From contig JBAZOB010000001.1 in NCBI GenBank assembly GCA_041648895.1, forward strand, positions 1 through 64,000: a stretch of DNA of 64,000 nt. The letters run 5' to 3'. This stretch comes from JBAZOB01 sp041648895 (GTDB lineage: Bacteria; Patescibacteriota; JAHJAL01). Both the position numbers and the translations under genes were made by a program. Shown here one piece after another: positions 26,551 to 35,707 of this stretch. Below the pieces are notes generated by a model. That model saw only the letters and a program-made list of their open reading frames with translations. It was not told the DNA's origin and made no database searches. Positions within the stretch are counted from its first letter, which is position 1; every line of letters begins with the position of its first letter.

Positions 26551-26931
26551 TTATTGTCCCACCCCGATCCAGGTTTGGATGGTGCTGATGATAACGACGC
26601 CGGAAAGGGCAATGATAAAGCCAATGATGGCGTTGACGAGAGATTTTTTGCCTTGTTCGACTTGTTGTTCGTTGCCCTGGGCGGTGACTAAAAGGTAACC
26701 GCTGTAGATAATAAAGCCAATGGCGACAAAGCCGGCCAGGGAAAGCGCGAAGCCGATTATACGCAGAAGAATGGGAGCGAGCATTTCGAATAGATTACCG
26801 TCATAGTTAATATCAAGTCCACTGGTAAAATCTTTGATGTAGTCTCGGGCGAATACTTTTTGGGGGAGGGAGGAGATTAGAAGTCCGAGGGTTGATATTA
26901 GTTGTAGGGATTTTTTTTGGATAGACGGCAT
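26551..26931 (-). CDS. Small T4SS pilin-like protein 2
   Basis: 126 residues from ATG 26931. The signal-like N terminus (KKSLQLISTLGLLISSLPQK, then VFARDY) resembles that of pilin 3, which also carries LPQKV. Two helices flank SGYLLVTAQGNEQQVEQGKK. It ends in the short tail TWIGVGQ. Confidence 0.83.
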   Translation of the reverse strand: MPSIQKKSLQLISTLGLLISSLPQKVFARDYIKDFTSGLDINYDGNLFEMLAPILLRIIGFALSLAGFVAIGFIIYSGYLLVTAQGNEQQVEQGKKSLVNAIIGFIIALSGVVIISTIQTWIGVGQ

Positions 26932-26982
26932 AAATTAAGAATGAAGAATTAGATACTACTGATGTTTGAGAAAAAAGATATT

Positions 26983-27384
26983 TTATAGTTCTAGACCATG
27001 TTCGATAATTTCGTGTCGATCGCGATTATCCGTTTCAACTGTGCTGCTGGTGGGGGCGGGGTTGTTGATGATTTGGGGGGAAATGATGCGGAGGACAGTG
27101 TAGGCAAGTACCAATAATGCCAGGGAGACGAGGGCGGAGATGATGGTGCCGCGGCCTTTGTTGATCATGTCGGGATTGCCCTGGGAAATAATCATGGTGT
27201 AACCACCGATTACTATCATGATAATCGAAACAGCGGCGATAAGCCAGATGGCATAGATATAAAAATCACTGACATAATCGGCCAGAGAAGTGTAGTTGCT
27301 GGTGCTTTCATTGATGGGAGCGCGGACGTCAACGCTACCATCGACGGCCAGCCAAGTTAGACTTTGGTAGAGTAAATTGATCAT
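26983..27384 (-). CDS. Small T4SS pilin-like protein 1
   Basis: 133 residues from ATG 27384, overlapping the solute-binding-protein stop by 4 nt (ATGA). Two helices flank GGYTMIISQGNPDMINKGRG, the most diverged loop of the seven. A 30-residue charged tail follows. The 4-nt overlap couples it to the lipoprotein gene, tying that gene to the secretion locus. Confidence 0.8.
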   Translation of the reverse strand: MINLLYQSLTWLAVDGSVDVRAPINESTSNYTSLADYVSDFYIYAIWLIAAVSIIMIVIGGYTMIISQGNPDMINKGRGTIISALVSLALLVLAYTVLRIISPQIINNPAPTSSTVETDNRDRHEIIEHGLEL

Positions 27385-28718
27385 AATTGTTCTTCTTTGG
27401 CCTTGAGCATAATGTCGGAAATATCATTTTGAGCTTTATTGATGGCTTCTTCGGAGGGGATGTTGTTGATGGCCACGTCGTCAATCATTTGCGTAAAAAT
27501 GGCGTCAACGCGGTTGGCGTCAATTTTATAGAAGGATTTGGCATAGTAGGCTTGTCTGTCGAAGATAATACTGGAGCTTTGGGCGGTGGATTTAAGTGAA
27601 GTTGGTTTTTTGGTGCGAGTGGTATATATGCCGTTTTCGGCGGTATATTTGAGGAAATCCCAGGCCCAAGCCGCGTTTTTACTTTGTAAACTAACCGTTT
27701 CTCCCCAATAGTTGGCGTAGCTTACCGGGTCGTCAGTGGTAAAAAGTTGGGGCAGGTTGGTGACTTCATAATGGACGTCGGGGTCTTTGAATTTATCAAT
27801 AATTGGTATTTGATAAGCATAGTTAATAGTCATGGCGCTAAGTCCTTTTTCGAAGGACTCAATTGAACCCAACATGGATGGATTCCAGGTGTAGTTGGTG
27901 TTGGCGGGATCGGCAAAACTGGTGTAGAAATCAAGTGAACTTTCACCCGGATAGAAATTTTCGCCGGTGGGAGTCTTGGTGGGTAGAGCAAAGGAAGAGG
28001 TGGTGTTGTCCGGTGAAGTCATGACAGTCCCATTTTGTAGCATCAGGGCGTATAAAATATCGGAGGCGCGGTTAATATTGTTGGCGGTGCCCATGGTAAT
28101 ACCGGCCAGATCAACATTGTTGCCTTGTTTAACGGTTAAGGTTTGGGAGTATTCTTCGAGTTGTTCCCAGGTGGCGGGAGGGGAAAAATAATTTTGATCT
28201 TTGAGTAACTCTTCATTGTAGAAAAGCGCCAAGGTATCTACATAGAGGGGAATAGCATAGGCTTTTTCCTGAAAAATGAAATCTTCGGCAGCGACCGGGA
28301 CAAATGTTTCTTGGTATTTATCGACAGTCATGATTTCCTCGGGAATGGGGGAGATGATTTCCCAGTATTTGGGTAGCCAGTCATTATGAATTTGAAAAAT
28401 GTCCGGTCCTTTGCCGGCGGCCAGGGCTTTAATCAGTTTTTCTTCGTAATTATTGAAATCAACTTTTTTGTACTCAATGTTGATGGTGGTGTTGGACTGT
28501 TTATCCCATAATTTACTATAAGCATCAATCGTAGTTTGCAAAGTTTCGCGATCATCAAAAAGCCGCCAGACGGTGAGGTTGACTTCGGTGGGGCAGGGTT
28601 TGGTGGGACAGAGTGGATCGGGGGGAGTGGTATTCTCTTGCTCACAACCGGAGAGAGTGGTGGCGGCGAGAAAAATGGTGAGAATTAATAGTTGGGGGAG
28701 TTTTTTTAGTTGGTTCAT
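27381..28718 (-). CDS. Extracellular solute-binding lipoprotein (family 1)
   Basis: 445 residues from ATG 28718, sharing one base with the galU stop (TAATG). The N terminus is a lipoprotein signal with lipobox LSGC (Cys near residue 25). The mature part has the family 1 pattern: VNLTVWRLFDDRETLQ, then FNNYEEKLIKALAAGKGPDI and a WEQLEEYSQTLT segment. Such proteins normally deliver sugars to an ABC permease, but none is encoded in this window. Its tight coupling to galU and the pilins suggests either use by a remote transporter or a new role as a surface sugar-binding protein of the T4SS. Confidence 0.85.
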   Translation of the reverse strand: MNQLKKLPQLLILTIFLAATTLSGCEQENTTPPDPLCPTKPCPTEVNLTVWRLFDDRETLQTTIDAYSKLWDKQSNTTINIEYKKVDFNNYEEKLIKALAAGKGPDIFQIHNDWLPKYWEIISPIPEEIMTVDKYQETFVPVAAEDFIFQEKAYAIPLYVDTLALFYNEELLKDQNYFSPPATWEQLEEYSQTLTVKQGNNVDLAGITMGTANNINRASDILYALMLQNGTVMTSPDNTTSSFALPTKTPTGENFYPGESSLDFYTSFADPANTNYTWNPSMLGSIESFEKGLSAMTINYAYQIPIIDKFKDPDVHYEVTNLPQLFTTDDPVSYANYWGETVSLQSKNAAWAWDFLKYTAENGIYTTRTKKPTSLKSTAQSSSIIFDRQAYYAKSFYKIDANRVDAIFTQMIDDVAINNIPSEEAINKAQNDISDIMLKAKEEQL

Positions 28719-29578
28719 TATATTTTTAACGATTTTAAATATTTAACAAAGTCTTTTCTCAGGTCAGGCCGGTCGAGGGCGAATTCGACGGTGGTTTGGA
28801 GGTAGTTGAGGGGGTCACCGGTGGTGTGCCATTTGCCTTTGATGGGAGTGGCGATGTAGGATTTGATTTGATTGTGAATACGCATGGCGTCAGGCAGATG
28901 AATTTCATTGTTGATACCCGGTTTGGTTTTAGCCAAGATGGAAAATATTTCCGGCTCCAGAACTAAACGGCCGATGCTGGCCAGGTTGGATGGAGCTTGG
29001 GCCGGGTCGGGTTTTTCAATGATGTCTTCGACAAAATAGATATCTTTTTCTTTTTTGCCTTTGATTATTCCATATTTATTAGTTTCATCATGAGGCACGG
29101 GGACGACGGCCAGGACGGAGGTTTGGTATTGCTCGTACAGTTCACAAATGTCACCGATGCAAGATTTTTTGGATTGGACGAGATCATCACCATAGAGAAC
29201 GGCGAACGGTTCGTTGCCCACAAAGGTGCGGGCTTGCAAGACGGCGTGACCGAGACCGAGGATTTCTTTTTGACGGATGTAGTGGATATTGGCTAGTTTT
29301 TCGATGCGCTGCAATTCTTTCAATAAACTTTCTTTACCTTTTTGTTTGAGGGTGTAGTTGAGTTCGAAAGACTGGTCAAAATGATCCTCAATGGCTCTTT
29401 TACCGCGGCCGGTAATGATCAGAATTTCTTCAATACCGGCGTCAACGATTTCTTCGACAATATATTGAATAACCGGTTTATCGATCACCGGGATCATTTC
29501 TTTGGGCATGGCTTTGGTGGCGGGCAGAAAACGAGTGCCAAAACCGGCGGCGGGGATGATGGCTTTTTTTATTTTCAT
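28718..29578 (-). CDS. galU: UTP--glucose-1-phosphate uridylyltransferase
   Basis: 286 residues from ATG 29578, the usual GalU length. The nucleotide-binding start is KAIIPAAGFGTRFLPATKAM, followed by the PKEMIPVIDKPVIQYIVEE signature. It makes UDP-glucose for surface glycans. It lies 3 nt downstream of hsp20 and overlaps the next gene by one base, so it belongs to the same operon. Inclusion in the secretion locus suggests that sugar supply for envelope or glycosylated surface proteins is expressed together with it. Confidence 0.95.
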   Translation of the reverse strand: MKIKKAIIPAAGFGTRFLPATKAMPKEMIPVIDKPVIQYIVEEIVDAGIEEILIITGRGKRAIEDHFDQSFELNYTLKQKGKESLLKELQRIEKLANIHYIRQKEILGLGHAVLQARTFVGNEPFAVLYGDDLVQSKKSCIGDICELYEQYQTSVLAVVPVPHDETNKYGIIKGKKEKDIYFVEDIIEKPDPAQAPSNLASIGRLVLEPEIFSILAKTKPGINNEIHLPDAMRIHNQIKSYIATPIKGKWHTTGDPLNYLQTTVEFALDRPDLRKDFVKYLKSLKI

Positions 29579-29581
29579 TGG

Positions 29582-30034
29582 TTAAAGGGTTTTGATTTTC
29601 AACGTTTTTGTTTGTACCGACTTGGCTTTGGGTACGCAAATGGTAAGCATGCCGTCTTTGAAAGTGGCGGCGGCATTTTCGGAATCGACGGAGGTGGGGA
29701 AGTTAATTTGGCGCGTGAAAGACCCCCAGTAACATTCTTGCAGGTGGTAGATTCGATCGTCCAGATCGGTGTCTTTTTGTCTTTTGCCGCGAATGGCAAT
29801 AAAATCGTCGTTGAGTTCAATTTCAATATCGTCGGCGACCACGCCGGCGGCGGGAGCGATAATGTAATAGCTATTATTTTTTTCGTACATGTCGACGATC
29901 AATTGTCCTTCTTCATCATCGTCTGATTGGTGATTGCTGGTCTGGTCGGATTTGAATTGGCTGGGATTCCAATTGGCGGAAAGTAGTTTTTGTAAGGTTT
30001 TTAGCGTACTTGATTTTTCTTCAGTCTGTTTCAT
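29582..30034 (-). CDS. Hsp20/alpha-crystallin small heat-shock protein
   Basis: 150 residues from ATG 30034 with AGAGGG 7 nt upstream. A variable 60-residue N terminus with an acidic stretch precedes the alpha-crystallin domain: YIIAPAAGVVADDIEIELND, then GSFTRQINFPTSVDSE and the C-terminal DGMLTICVPKA. It is an ATP-independent holdase. It is the first gene of the long minus-strand operon and directly follows the promoter. No CIRCE operator is visible. Confidence 0.9.
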   Translation of the reverse strand: MKQTEEKSSTLKTLQKLLSANWNPSQFKSDQTSNHQSDDDEEGQLIVDMYEKNNSYYIIAPAAGVVADDIEIELNDDFIAIRGKRQKDTDLDDRIYHLQECYWGSFTRQINFPTSVDSENAAATFKDGMLTICVPKAKSVQTKTLKIKTL

Positions 30035-30076
30035 ATTTGTGCCCTCTAATAAATATGATTGTTGAATTCATCTTTT

Positions 30077-30105
30077 ATTATAATCGACAATGATTAAATT
30101 GTTAA
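30077..30105 (-). promoter_or_regulatory. Sigma-70-type promoter of the hsp20-galU-pilin operon
   Basis: On the minus strand, TTAACA (30105-30100), a 17-bp spacer and TATAAT (30082-30077). Start of transcription is expected about 35 nt before ATG 30034. The best promoter match in the window. Confidence 0.75.
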
Positions 30106-30176
30106 ATGGATAAATAATATATTACGAATTATGAATTAACGAGTGGTGTTAATTAATAACTTGATCCACCTACATA

Positions 30177-30264
30177 TGTCATCCCCGCCTTGAGCGGGGA
30201 TCTCATTATCAAGACTGCAATATATACGTTACATATGAGATCCCCGCTCAAGGCGGGGATGACA
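30177..30264. repeat. Family A palindromic element, full copy
   Basis: Inverted arms as at 6505, with the spacer reversed (ends ACGTTACATATGAGATCC). It lies in the 350-bp divergent gap between hsp20 and the amidase. The rest of that gap holds the hsp20 promoter and AT-rich family D words. Confidence 0.92.
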
Positions 30265-30384
30265 GATAAAGAGATTAATTCATATAACTCGTTAATTCGT
30301 AATTTATTATTTATCCATTTACAAAATCATCAAATATTGATACAATATATAGATTTTACAATAAAACAAAAATATAAATTAGAT

Positions 30385-32892
30385 ATGAAAAACAAAAGTA
30401 TTATGGAAGCTTTTAGCGAAGAATATTCTTCAGGTAAGGGGTGGGCGGCCGAACAGGAGAAGAAATCGTGGTTTTTTGTTTGGTCAGCGCGAATGGCCAG
30501 TTTATTGATGGTACTGCTGATACTTTTTTTGGGGATATTTGCTTTCGGTTATGCCGATAATATTGGTCAGGTTAAGGTGGACAGATTGCAGGATACTGAT
30601 TTTGTGTTGAAAGAAGCCAACGTGCTGTCGACCGACTGGTCGGGTGACGCGGGTGAACAAACTTCAACTTTGACTATTCCAACGGGTCAAAATATTTTTT
30701 CCTATGTTTCGGACGCGCGGGAAGCCAAGCGTTCTTTCTGGATGATCGCGGCCAAGTTGTCAGCCAAGATTCCGGCGGGGACAAAGGTGGTGGGAAAAGT
30801 TAGAGTTAGTAATGATAGTAGTACTTGGTCGGAGTGGTATGATTTGGATTTGGAGAAGCTATCAAATGAGCAGAACAAAGATGTGACGGAAGTGCCGATT
30901 TTATTGGAAAAGAAATCAAAATATGCTCAATATTCACTGGTTTTGTCGAGCGACGATGTTAATTTAACTCCGGAAATATATGATGTTGATTTGGTACTGA
31001 TTGATCCCGATGATAAATTGGCTTTAGTTAAAAAGGGCTGGAGTAGTCTGATGGCTCGAGTTTCGGGTAGTACGGGAGTTGATGTTATTAGTCGTAGTGA
31101 GTGGGGGGCCGATGAATCGATCATGACTTGGGATGATAAAGAATACGCGCCAGTGGAGCAGATTGTGGTTCATCATACCGCTGGTAGTAATAATTCACCT
31201 TTGGATCCGGCGGCGGTAGTGCGGGGTATATATTATTTTCACGCGGTGGAGAAAGACTGGGGAGATATTGGTTATAACTATATTATTGATCAAGATGGCA
31301 ATATTTATGAGGGCCGGGAAGGTGGCTTCGGAGTGGTAGCGGCTCATTCTTCGGGTAACAATTATGGTAGTGTGGGAATTGCGATTATTGGGAACTATAG
31401 TGAAGATGCTCCGGCCAGTCAAAGTATGGACGGCTTAATAAATTTAGTCGAATATATTGGGTATCAAGGTGATTTGGATTTAACCACCAAGCATAATTTT
31501 GAAGGTAATAATGTACCGGTGGTGGCGGGGCACCGTGATGTTAACCCGACTGAATGTCCAGGCGATGTTTTGTATGCCATGTTGCCGGATGTAGCAATTG
31601 CGGCTAGCCAGGGTGAGAATACTTTACCAGCCAAGACTTACCAGGCACAATTGGTACATCAGTCACAAAAAAGTTTAGATTTAAAATCAGGCCAAATACA
31701 AAAAGTGGTGGTGACTTACAAAAATTCTGGTTCAGCGGTGTGGTTAAAACAAAGAGGGGAAGTAGAGTTGGTGCCGGTTGATCCATATCCGCGGAGCAGT
31801 GGTTTTGCCACTCCGGACTGGGATAGTGTTGAAGTGGTGGGGACAATGAATCAGGTGACGGTGATGTCGGGTAATGAGGCGACATTTGATTTGCCACTCT
31901 TCGGGATCGATCAGGCTGGTCAATATGGGGAAAAATTTGCCTTGCTGGGTCCGGATGGTTTGATTAGTGGGACTGAATTTTCAGTGAATATCGATAATCA
32001 AAAGAGTAGTGTGGACTCGGGTGAAGATAGCAATATTGATAATCAAAATGACCAAATAATTGATGACGATAACGATAGTGACAATAATACCAATGATATC
32101 AATGATTCCGATACTAGCGTCGTCGAAGCTGATTGGTATCATTCGGCTTGGGTGGCGCAAACTGATCATTTGACTTTGTACCCGGGTGAGGAAAAATCTG
32201 TTTGGATTGATTTTAAAAATACTGGTAAAACTCCTTGGTATAAAGATAGCGATTATCCAGTTCGTTTAGGGACGGCCAATCCTCAAGACAGAAATAGCGC
32301 TTTGGCCGTGGTAGATAGTGGATGGCTCTCGGCTAATCGGATTGAAATGAGTCAATGGAGCGTGGAACCTGGAGAAGTGGCTCGTTTTCGTTTTACCTTG
32401 AAGGCGGGCAATAATAGTTCGGGGGTGTATCAGGAATATTTCCGGCCGGTGGTGGAAAATGTAACCTGGATGGAAGACCAGGGGGTGTATATCCAAATTG
32501 AAGTGGTGGAGTCGCAATATATGGCTCTGTTTGTGGAACAAAGTGAAAATCCAATCACTTTATCCAGTGGTCGTAAAGCTAGATTGTGGGTGGAATTAAA
32601 AAATACCGGTAACGTGGTTTGGACCAAAGATAGTGATACGCCGGTTCGTTTGGCGACTGATCGTGATCCCGATCGAGCCAGCATTTTTTATTCACCCGGG
32701 TATTGGATCAGTGATAATCGGGCGGCCAGTATGAAAAAAAATGCGGTGTCGCCGGGTGACAGCGTCCGTTTTGAAGTGGTGGTCACGGCTCCCGATGAGC
32801 CGGGTTCGTATCGGGAATATTTTCGACCGGTGGCGGATAATATGCAGTGGATGGATGATTTAGGAATTTATTGGGATATCAATGTGGAGTAA
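30385..32892 (+). CDS. N-acetylmuramoyl-L-alanine amidase with Ig-like repeats
   Basis: I choose ATG 30385 (835 residues); the open frame further upstream only translates a family A repeat. A membrane helix (about 32-55) anchors or exports it. The Amidase_2/PGRP domain (about 235-410) has SRSEWGAD, the zinc His in VVHHTAGS, YNYIIDQDGNIYEGR, and AGHRDVNPTECPGD with the second His and Cys. Three tandem beta domains follow. The last two share VWIDFKNTGKTPWYKDSDYP-like and YQEYFRPVVENVTWM-like motifs and resemble the NBR1-type Ig domain. An Asp/Asn-rich linker separates the first from the second. It should cut muramyl-peptide bonds at the cell surface. Confidence 0.9.
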   Translation: MKNKSIMEAFSEEYSSGKGWAAEQEKKSWFFVWSARMASLLMVLLILFLGIFAFGYADNIGQVKVDRLQDTDFVLKEANVLSTDWSGDAGEQTSTLTIPTGQNIFSYVSDAREAKRSFWMIAAKLSAKIPAGTKVVGKVRVSNDSSTWSEWYDLDLEKLSNEQNKDVTEVPILLEKKSKYAQYSLVLSSDDVNLTPEIYDVDLVLIDPDDKLALVKKGWSSLMARVSGSTGVDVISRSEWGADESIMTWDDKEYAPVEQIVVHHTAGSNNSPLDPAAVVRGIYYFHAVEKDWGDIGYNYIIDQDGNIYEGREGGFGVVAAHSSGNNYGSVGIAIIGNYSEDAPASQSMDGLINLVEYIGYQGDLDLTTKHNFEGNNVPVVAGHRDVNPTECPGDVLYAMLPDVAIAASQGENTLPAKTYQAQLVHQSQKSLDLKSGQIQKVVVTYKNSGSAVWLKQRGEVELVPVDPYPRSSGFATPDWDSVEVVGTMNQVTVMSGNEATFDLPLFGIDQAGQYGEKFALLGPDGLISGTEFSVNIDNQKSSVDSGEDSNIDNQNDQIIDDDNDSDNNTNDINDSDTSVVEADWYHSAWVAQTDHLTLYPGEEKSVWIDFKNTGKTPWYKDSDYPVRLGTANPQDRNSALAVVDSGWLSANRIEMSQWSVEPGEVARFRFTLKAGNNSSGVYQEYFRPVVENVTWMEDQGVYIQIEVVESQYMALFVEQSENPITLSSGRKARLWVELKNTGNVVWTKDSDTPVRLATDRDPDRASIFYSPGYWISDNRAASMKKNAVSPGDSVRFEVVVTAPDEPGSYREYFRPVADNMQWMDDLGIYWDINVE

Positions 32893-32894
32893 AG

Positions 32895-32946
32895 AAGTAT
32901 CAAGTATTAAATACTTAATCCTTGATACTTGAAACTTGATCCTTGG
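32895..32946. repeat. Family C repeat
   Basis: GTATCAAGTATTAAATACTT followed by GATACTTGAAACTTGATCC, just after the amidase stop codon. Could act as a weak stem-loop terminator. Confidence 0.75.
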
Positions 32947-32975
32947 ATAATAATTTGTAATTAAATTAATAACAA

Positions 32976-33413
32976 ATGAAAAAGAATATTAAAACAAAAA
33001 ATAAAGTTATGCGAAAAGATGTCAAAGAAAGTGTGGTGGAGATTATGCGGCAGGAATTGAAAGATATTGATTGTTTGCTGGATGATTATTTTGAAGAGCA
33101 GCCCAATGAGATGGGGCAAAAGTGGTTCAGTTTCAATGAATCGAGGGTAATGGGAGCAGATGAAGTGTTGCGGATTAGTGTGTGGGGACTCAATGATGAT
33201 ATTGTCAGGCATAATGATTTTTTTGATTCATATTATACCTGGGTGGGTGATATGGTGGCTGGTTTGGACAAGGCGGGAAAATTACAGTTCAAGCGCGAGA
33301 ATACTCGTAAGGGTGAGGTAGCCGATGAGATTTTTGAGTTATTCAAAGGCTTTTGTGGGGGCAAGGTGGCGTGCAGTTTTCCGGAAGTAATAGAACTGAA
33401 ATTGATAATTTAA
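32976..33413 (+). CDS. Hypothetical protein, 145 residues
   Basis: Start ATG 32976; an in-frame ATG at 33009 is an alternative. The protein is soluble and acidic, with a helical first half (ESVVEIMRQELKDIDCLLDD) and no signal peptide or membrane helix. I do not recognise the family. It lies 50 nt upstream of the lethal-factor-like gene in the same direction, so it may belong to the same transcript, for example as a chaperone or adaptor; that is only a guess from position. Confidence 0.6.
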   Translation: MKKNIKTKNKVMRKDVKESVVEIMRQELKDIDCLLDDYFEEQPNEMGQKWFSFNESRVMGADEVLRISVWGLNDDIVRHNDFFDSYYTWVGDMVAGLDKAGKLQFKRENTRKGEVADEIFELFKGFCGGKVACSFPEVIELKLII

Positions 33414-33461
33414 TTTGATTTTTCAGTAATGCTAATTTAAATGAATATGATAATTTAATAA

Positions 33462-35489
33462 ATGGCGCAAGTCGATAAAAACCAGAATAATCAGATTGGT
33501 TCGTCAGCGGATAAGATATCCAATGTTGGGCGAAATATGATTAATTTTGCCAAGGGAAAAAAGGAAGTATCGGAAGTAAGTAATTTAGATACCCCGGTGA
33601 AAGATGATGGTGACTATGATATTGCGTCGGCGGGGAATAAGGTGGTGCAGAGTGGCCAAATGATGATTGAAAGCGCAGATGTTGGTAAGAAAAAAATCGA
33701 ATCGGCGTGGGATGAGAATCAATATGTCAATAAATTAGACAATGTTGATTATGATTATCGAAAGCATATATTGACAGATATGCAAGAAAAAGGATCAGTG
33801 ACGCCTGAGCAATTACAATATTTAAGAGAAAATGATCCGCAGGGGTATAAAGCAGTGACAGGTCTTATCAAATCTCAATCACAAGTTGGAATTACTTCAC
33901 AAGAGAAAGGGGCGCAGGAGACATATAATGAGGCTTTGACTCAAGCAGAAATAGAAGGTGTGCAAGTGGCAGCGATGGGGGGAGTTGGATATTTGGTGAT
34001 GAAGGGGATTGAACTTGGGGGTAAGAAAGTAGTAGTGCCAAAGATACTAGAAACAGCCAAAGTGGAAGAGGAAGATTTAGTAAATCCTGCCGGGGGCGAA
34101 AGTGTGGAAAATTACTTGCTGGTCAAAGTAGGCAAAGGAGAGAAATTATCAACGGAAGAGATAGAATATATCAAGTCACTGCCTCAGGAACGACAAGAAA
34201 GATTGATGGAGGCGATAGGCGGTATACAAAAATCTAATGTTGAAATCAAAGATACGAGACAGACACAAGAGAGTTATTTAGTCGGAACAAAATCAGGTGC
34301 TGAATCGGCGGTAGAGACGGCTAGCATGTTGTATAATCCATCAAACAAGCTAGCAGATAAAGTGAGCAAAACTGTCGCGAAAGCGGAAGAAAAGTTGGTA
34401 ACTAAAGGTGGAAAAATCGGACTAATGTATGAGGCACTGAACAAAGGATTCGTTGGAACGCAGAAAAAAGTTGTAGGATTTTTGACTAAACCGATTAGTA
34501 ATTTGCTTAAGTCAAATAAAGGAAAAATAAATGATGAGATGGGGGAAGCGGCTATAAAAGTTGATGATGCGTTGACTGATAGCAAGGAGATGGTTAAGGA
34601 TTTGGAACCTCAGGAGATTAATTATAAATCCGATGATGTAAAGAATAGTGATCCAGTATTGGATGAATTATTGGGAACGGTTGATGAGGAGGTAACAGAA
34701 AAGGGTGGAAAAGTGATGGAAGATGTTATGCAATATGATAATTGGTACTATAATCCTAGCACAGGCGCTAAGGAATATTATGATGAATTTGGTAAAATAG
34801 TGAAAATCGAGCCGCGTACTTATGGGGAAAAATTCCCGGTGGTGTATAATTCGACAGTTATGATTGATGGAATTGAATATAATGTTCTTAAGGAAAAAGG
34901 AAAAGTTATTTTGGACCCAGGCCGCCCCAAGTTAGAGTCTGGGTCAGCGAATTTGCTAAGCATTGATGACTTACAAAGTGGAGAAGTTAAGGGTTATCTA
35001 GCAGATATTGATATGATGCCCAAAAAACTGATAGACAATTTAAAAGAAGGTGGGGTTAATGTGGTCATTGGTAATACAGATGTTCCCGGATTGTCTAATA
35101 ATAGGCTTCTCGAGGGTAAACCCAGGGGGTGGGATCAAGATAATATGTCAGGTGTCAAAGCATGTTATGATCCTGTTAATAAGATAGTATATGCTGGCGA
35201 AGGGATGGGTGCTAGTACGAGCCCGGTTTTACATGAATACGGTCATGCAGTAATTGATTTGTTTGATTCGACTGGCAACCCAAAAATTATTGAAGCTCAT
35301 GAACGTTTATATGATAATCTTGGTGATTATTTAAAACAGGGAGGTCCGGGAGGTGAAGCGGGAGTTGATGAGTTTTTTGCTGAGTCTTTTGCTGATTATA
35401 TTAAGTTGCCAAAAAAACTTTTTGTAGCAAGATATGATGAACAGTGGCATGGCCAAATGAAAGAAATAATAAAAAATAATTCGCAATAG
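33462..35489 (+). CDS. Large protein with C-terminal lethal-factor-like zincin domain (putative secreted toxin)
   Basis: 675 residues from ATG 33462. No signal peptide. The N-terminal 500 residues are charged and helical, with one Gly-rich hydrophobic patch (AAMGGVGYLVMKGIELGG). The last 160 residues carry a complete zincin pattern: VLHEYGHAVIDLF with HEYGH at residues 591-595 and a downstream FFAESFADY with Glu near 641. The stretch before it (NVVIGNTDV, KPRGWDQDN, KACYDPVNKIVYAG) has the order seen in anthrax lethal-factor (M34/ATLF-like) domains of polymorphic toxins. A T4SS-delivered or otherwise exported protease toxin is inferred. Codon use is AT-rich compared with flanking wall genes. 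Fold assignment is by motif only. Confidence 0.65.
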   Translation: MAQVDKNQNNQIGSSADKISNVGRNMINFAKGKKEVSEVSNLDTPVKDDGDYDIASAGNKVVQSGQMMIESADVGKKKIESAWDENQYVNKLDNVDYDYRKHILTDMQEKGSVTPEQLQYLRENDPQGYKAVTGLIKSQSQVGITSQEKGAQETYNEALTQAEIEGVQVAAMGGVGYLVMKGIELGGKKVVVPKILETAKVEEEDLVNPAGGESVENYLLVKVGKGEKLSTEEIEYIKSLPQERQERLMEAIGGIQKSNVEIKDTRQTQESYLVGTKSGAESAVETASMLYNPSNKLADKVSKTVAKAEEKLVTKGGKIGLMYEALNKGFVGTQKKVVGFLTKPISNLLKSNKGKINDEMGEAAIKVDDALTDSKEMVKDLEPQEINYKSDDVKNSDPVLDELLGTVDEEVTEKGGKVMEDVMQYDNWYYNPSTGAKEYYDEFGKIVKIEPRTYGEKFPVVYNSTVMIDGIEYNVLKEKGKVILDPGRPKLESGSANLLSIDDLQSGEVKGYLADIDMMPKKLIDNLKEGGVNVVIGNTDVPGLSNNRLLEGKPRGWDQDNMSGVKACYDPVNKIVYAGEGMGASTSPVLHEYGHAVIDLFDSTGNPKIIEAHERLYDNLGDYLKQGGPGGEAGVDEFFAESFADYIKLPKKLFVARYDEQWHGQMKEIIKNNSQ

Positions 35490-35500
35490 AGGATAATAAA

Positions 35501-35707
35501 ATGATAATGATTTCAAAAGGTAAAGATAATGAGTTATATGTGCCGATAAGGGTCGAGGGAGGAGGAATGATTGGAGATGGCATGAAGGTGGTACGTCCTG
35601 CTGATGAGGATTATGAGATGTATTTTGAGAAATATCAACGTGATCAGAAGCTGGAAGAACAGTTTCAAAAAGAGATTTCAAAATACATGAAGAAAAATAT
35701 TGGCTAG
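35501..35707 (+). CDS. Small protein after the zincin gene (possible immunity protein)
   Basis: 68 codons from ATG 35501, with AGAGGA 8 nt upstream, 11 nt after the toxin-like gene; ATG 35507 is also possible. It is charged, with a beta-rich first half (DNELYVPIRVEGGGM) and a helical, Glu/Lys-rich tail. No homologue recognised. Size, spacing and order (large zincin gene, then small gene, then terminator) suit a toxin-immunity pair, but nothing in the sequence proves it. Confidence 0.6.
   Translation: MIMISKGKDNELYVPIRVEGGGMIGDGMKVVRPADEDYEMYFEKYQRDQKLEEQFQKEISKYMKKNIG

Noticed and set aside
27381..28718. Complete ABC sugar importer
   Set aside because: Only the binding protein is present; the neighbouring small membrane proteins are pilin-like and not permeases.
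30190..30384. N-terminal extension of the amidase
   Set aside because: The extra codons translate a family A repeat and AT-rich spacer; a membrane-anchored protein begins naturally at ATG 30385.
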